Positions 38,826 through 41,963 of a DNA stretch of 41,963 nucleotides are shown piece after piece. The stretch spans positions 1-41,963 of the forward strand of contig CANNCS010000023.1 in the NCBI GenBank assembly GCA_947503115.1. The letters are read 5' to 3'. The DNA comes from an uncultured Marivita sp. (GTDB lineage Bacteria; Pseudomonadota; Alphaproteobacteria; Rhodobacterales; Rhodobacteraceae). A program made the position numbers and the translations under genes. The first letter of the stretch is position 1, and every line of letters starts with the position of its first letter. The notes under the pieces are model-generated. The model had not been told where the DNA came from and did not search any database. It saw only the letters and a list, made by a program, of their open reading frames with translations.

Positions 38826-39814
38826 GTCAATGTCCTTATGGTGTTATTAGATGGTGCTATTGAGGTTGATGTTTGTGGTTGCAGGTTGGGGGAGGGGAGA
38901 CGCACTGACCCATTGGCTCAAACGAACCAAGAGACATGCGCCATCAAAACCGACGGAAGAAGGACCCGTCAGTTTGTGATTTCAGGATGATGGTGATGAT
39001 GATGGTTATGACGTGGGTCAAAGACGCACGGACAGGCTTCAGCAGGGCCCATAAAGGTCACGGATGGGATACCTGAGGCAGAACCAATATGGCGTCTCCA
39101 CAAGGCCCCGCAGAGGCCGAAAAGAATGTCGGGGGCAATGTCAGGAGGGTAGATACAAAACCGTCACCCGCTCCTTCCCCCCGTCATGCAGAGGAAGGCC
39201 CGTCAGTAATACGCCGTATCCACGCGATGCCCGATCTCGGAGGCCAGCCGCTTCCCCGCAGTGATCCTCTTATTCCCAAGTCCGCTCTTGCTCAAAGAGC
39301 CAAAGAATAAGAGGCAATCTGCCCTTCGCTCCAAGTTAGGTAATACCCAGCCAAGAGCAAAGTCCCCGGTCTGGACCCAAGCTTGATAAACTTGGATCAC
39401 ACCCGGTGGGTTGTAGTAGTCGCGTTTCTGTTCTCCCCTAGACGGAGCCGGTATGAGAACGGGTCGGGTGATGTCCCCGGCGAATAGCTCCTTTGGCACG
39501 GGAAGAAGCAAACCGTGGCATGACCTTTTTCATGACAATGACATCACAGGCGAAGGTCACGCATAAACCTGAAGGCAGAGGATAGGACAGGGCTGCAGAG
39601 CCGTGCAAGCGGCATACGGTCAGGAAAAAGTGCTCATCTTGAGAGAGAAGAGACGTTTGCGACCAATAGACTAAGTTAAACTGAGCAGACTTAATAAATT
39701 AGGCCGTTTTAGAGCCAGAATGTGAGATGTTACTCACATATTAGAAAAAAGTTCTTTCGTTAAAGTTGCGGAAATCTGGAGAGCTAAACGGGCCACCCTA
39801 TAGGGGATTTATAG
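38826..39814. other. Kilobase without a convincing gene
   Basis: Several open frames exist on both strands, but none has a good start with ribosome site and recognisable content. One minus-strand frame (39511-39203) has a protein-like stretch (TRPVLIPAPSRGEQKRDYYN) that might be decayed coding sequence. The last part (39660 on) becomes AT-rich like the phage-derived segment that follows. A GATGATGATGG-type tract lies near 38986-39005. Confidence 0.35.
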
Positions 39815-39847
39815 ACCTATAAGGTTGCAGTACTGACCTATAGGATC

Positions 39848-40765
39848 GTGACAAACATGGTGAAAGCAGAGAGTGTTGTTCAAGACGCAGTTAGCTATGC
39901 CAAGACCAGCATTATTGTCCGTGGTCTTGTTGTGATGTGGCAAAACTACTTGAGCAACGCATTGTACTTGTTGTCTCTGGGTATTCCGCCTCAAGAGTTG
40001 CTGAAGAACTCTCGTCAGAAGTTCTTAGAGATTGCTAAGTACACTAAGAACAACGAAGAAATCATCAAACTGAATGCTGATCTTTCTTCTGCAGATACAA
40101 ATGCAAAAGCTCGATCCATTAAAGCTCGTATTCAGATGCTGACAGATGAAAACAACAGCTTGACTATTGCTCCACTACTAGAAGCAGGAGAGTTCAGCAC
40201 AATCTCTGAAAGCCTGACAGAACAAGACCTAGAGTTCTCTGATGGACGGTTTGTCAGCTTCTTAGAGAAACAAGCTGGTAAGCTTCCTGGCTTTGCAGAG
40301 ACAGGTGTTAAAAACTTATTGGTCACCAAAGATACTGCTCTGTTCCAAGCTCTGAATAGAGGGGTTCAGTATGGTGACTTCATCTCTAAAGCAGTGCTTT
40401 ATGATCATCTGGTTCAGAAAGAAGGCATGACAGAAGAAGAAGCTCTCTTCAGAGTGTCTGAGGAATTTGTGAACTACAATAAGAACGCAGGCAGAGGCAG
40501 AGATGCGTTAGAAAGCTTAGGCTTACTTTGGTTCATGAACTACAAGATTAGGATCATGAAGATTGGTATAAGAATGGCGAGAGAGAACCCGTTTAAGTTT
40601 ATGCTCTATGCAAGTGGGGCTGGTATGATGCCCAATGTTGAAACCATTCAGTCTAGTTCTGCATTAGGAGCTATAGCTGATGGATCATTTGGATACTCTA
40701 TTGGTCCAGAGATGGGTATTGACTCGATTGGAATGAGCCCTTGGTCAGCATTAGCTGGTAGATAA
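39848..40765 (+). pseudogene. C-terminal end of a giant phage virion protein, possibly N4-like virion RNA polymerase
   Basis: 305 residues with the frame open back to 39815. Text such as LFQALNRGVQYGDFISKAVL, GMTEEEALFRVSEEFVNYNK and LGLLWFMNYKIRIMKIGIRM recalls the extreme C-terminal part of the very large virion-associated RNA polymerases of N4-like phages; the intact proteins exceed 3,000 residues. Codons end in A or T far more than in neighbouring genes (many TTA, AGA, TCT), marking foreign origin. The polymerase core is absent. GTG 39848 is only a nominal start. Identification is from memory. Confidence 0.45.
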
Positions 40766-41010
40766 AAGCTGTTCGAAAGCACCCTTTAAGGCTTTCTTAG
40801 CCTACAGGGCTGTTATAGCCGGCTAGGGGGTTCAAATTTCATTTAGGTTATTGAATATACTCAACTTAAAGTAAAGCGCATTAAACTGTATTAAATGAGC
40901 TCTAACGAAAGTTAATCGAGGTTAAACTGCCGCTTTTGTAGATTCAGACCAATAGTTACCAATAACCTAAGCAAGTTAAACAAAGTTAAACCAGGCTTAC
41001 GTGCACGTTA
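40766..41010. other. AT-rich phage-like non-coding stretch with TTAA-type repeats
   Basis: No gene seen. GTTAAA/TTAAACT-type words recur (near 40880, 40911, 40921, 40975 and 40985). AGCTCTAACG (40898-40907) is the exact reverse complement of CGTTAGAGCT (41006-41015) at the IS junction. A short hairpin AGGCT-TTCTT-AGCCT follows the phage gene near 40788. Composition matches the phage-derived gene and not the rest of the window. Confidence 0.4.
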
Positions 41011-41963
41011 GAGCTATTGTCAAATCTGGTGTTTGGGCGATCATCAAGCGGCGGCCTGATCTTGTGTTGATGGCTTGATGCCGTTGATGAAATCGACGCC
41101 TTCGATGACGTCTGCGAGATGAGCGAAGCCGCGCAGCTTGCGCCAGCTCTTCTCAGCGCATTGGCCGAGCTTGAACATCATGTGGAGCATCCCGTCCCTG
41201 CTCAGGCACCCCTTGGTGCGTTTCGTGCGATGGCGGATGGTGGCAAACGCGCTCTCGATGGGATTTGATGTCCTGATGCTCTGCCAGTGCTGGGCGGGGA
41301 AGTCGTAGAAGGTCAGGAGTTCGTCGCGATCCTTGACCAGGCATTCGACGGCCTTGGGGTATTTCGCGTCGTAGGTGTCGACAAACAAATCGAACTCCTT
41401 GCGGGCATCTTCCCGGGTCTCGGCCTGCCAGATGTCGTGCAGCGCCTTCTTTGCCTTGGGCTGACTGCGCTTTGGCAGATAGTTCAGAACGTTTCCGGTC
41501 TTATGCACCCAGCACCGCTGTTGCCGGGTGGTGGGATAGACTTCCTCAAGAGCTGCCCAAAATCCCATGGCTCCATCGCCGACCGCCAGTTTCGGAGCGT
41601 TGAGGCCGCGGCTTTTGAGCCCCAGCAGGACCTCGCGCCAGCTTTGGGTGCTTTCCCGCACGCCGTCCTCAATGGCCAGGAATTGCTTTTCGCCGCGCGC
41701 ATTGACGCCGATCACGACCAGGGCACAGAGCCGGTCATCTGTGCCGCGCAAGCCGCTGTAAATCCCGTCGGCCCAGACATAGACCCATTCATCACGGCCA
41801 AGATCGGCTTTGCGCCAGGCGTCGTACTCAGCCGTCCATTGCGTCTTCAACCGCGCCACTGTCTTGGCCGAGAAGCCGGTCGCGTCCGGGCCCAGGAGCG
41901 CCTTGAGTGCCGCGCCCATCTCGCCCGTAGAGATGCCCTTGAGGTACAGCCAGGGCAGCGCCG
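41011..41963 (-). mobile_element. IS256-family insertion sequence, truncated by the window end
   Basis: The left end is placed at about 41011, where AT-rich phage-like DNA changes into GAGCTATTGTCAAATCTGG, similar to IS256-family terminal repeats, followed after ~30 bp by the transposase stop. The other end lies outside the window, so the inverted repeat and target duplication cannot be verified. Confidence 0.6.
41044..41963 (-). CDS. IS256-family (Mutator) transposase, 5' end outside window
   Basis: At least 306 residues; the frame stays open to the window edge (upstream residues ALPWLYLKGISTGEMG). DDE elements: the first D in VYVWADGIYSGLRG, the second in LAVGDGAMGFWAALEEVYP, and the E in TSNPIESAFATIRHRTKRTK. 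RQQRCWVHKTGNVLNYLPK carries the conserved C-x-x-H. This is the standard IS256/Mutator pattern, and the visible part looks intact. Confidence 0.95.
   Translation of the reverse strand, partial: ALPWLYLKGISTGEMGAALKALLGPDATGFSAKTVARLKTQWTAEYDAWRKADLGRDEWVYVWADGIYSGLRGTDDRLCALVVIGVNARGEKQFLAIEDGVRESTQSWREVLLGLKSRGLNAPKLAVGDGAMGFWAALEEVYPTTRQQRCWVHKTGNVLNYLPKRSQPKAKKALHDIWQAETREDARKEFDLFVDTYDAKYPKAVECLVKDRDELLTFYDFPAQHWQSIRTSNPIESAFATIRHRTKRTKGCLSRDGMLHMMFKLGQCAEKSWRKLRGFAHLADVIEGVDFINGIKPSTQDQAAA

Noticed and set aside
39203-39511. Minus-strand frame with a protein-like middle section
   Set aside because: It starts with an unsupported TTG, lacks a ribosome site and has no recognisable family; kept only as a remark on the gap.
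40780-40850. GGGGGTTCAAATTTC looks like the T-arm of a tRNA
   Set aside because: No matching acceptor stem, anticodon arm or D-arm could be laid out around it; only small unrelated hairpins are present.

Overview
The window looks like a mosaic plasmid, or plasmid-derived accessory region, from an alphaproteobacterium, most likely the Rhodobacterales/Roseobacter group. The reasons are a RepA-type replication initiator with an iteron origin and an adjacent parA/RHH partition pair, moderately GC-rich genes, IS5/IS427 and IS256 elements, and a stretch resembling the end of a giant virion protein of N4-like phages, which infect roseobacters. No rRNA, complete tRNA or CRISPR array was seen. Family names come from motif recognition by eye and memory; no database was searched.

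Layout. 1-2040 is mobile-element debris: resolvase-type subsites, an IS427-group element with a broken transposase, the start of a Tn3-family transposase and a umuC fragment. 2042-5003 holds an XRE-type regulator with two palindromic operators, a small frameshifted protein gene, an unrecognised membrane-anchored protein and a truncated small gene beside a large inverted repeat. 5265-6126 has the C-terminal end of a penicillin-binding transpeptidase and a tiny membrane protein. 6249-17438 is a tight five-gene operon: SF1 helicase fused to a nuclease, a membrane-anchored coiled-coil protein, a membrane-anchored coiled coil fused to a McrB-like AAA+ domain, a DUF2357 (McrC-like) protein, and a large protein with actin/Hsp70-like features. 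17559-17984 is a DUF1810 gene on the other strand. 18216-26634 is a type I restriction-modification operon with its own small ribbon-helix-helix regulator and a GmrSD-like DUF262/HNH nuclease gene inserted between hsdS and hsdR.

26676-30081 is the plasmid maintenance block, read on the minus strand: a methyltransferase remnant, a HigBA-type toxin-antitoxin pair, parB-like RHH, parA, repA and seven 17-bp iterons with a DnaA box. A second repeat family (consensus CACAAACCCACATTTGTG) is scattered through the block and is a good candidate for the partition centromere. 31103-38825 carries cargo: a YecA-like SEC-C protein, an exported DUF4139 protein, an IHF/HU-like protein, a ParD-ParE single-chain fusion, a degenerate WGR protein, an inactivated umuC end, a normal parDE pair and another RHH protein. 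38826-41963 contains a long gene-poor stretch, the AT-rich phage-derived gene end and an IS256-family element running off the window.

How it works together: two anti-invader loci (the McrBC-derived membrane coiled-coil operon and the type I RM/GmrSD operon) ride on a replicon stabilised by partition and at least three toxin-antitoxin modules. The operon at 6249-17438 is the strongest candidate for an unusual system. Its architecture recalls the McrBC-related coiled-coil nuclease tandems (CoCoNuTs) in the literature, so it may be a variant of that class rather than wholly new.
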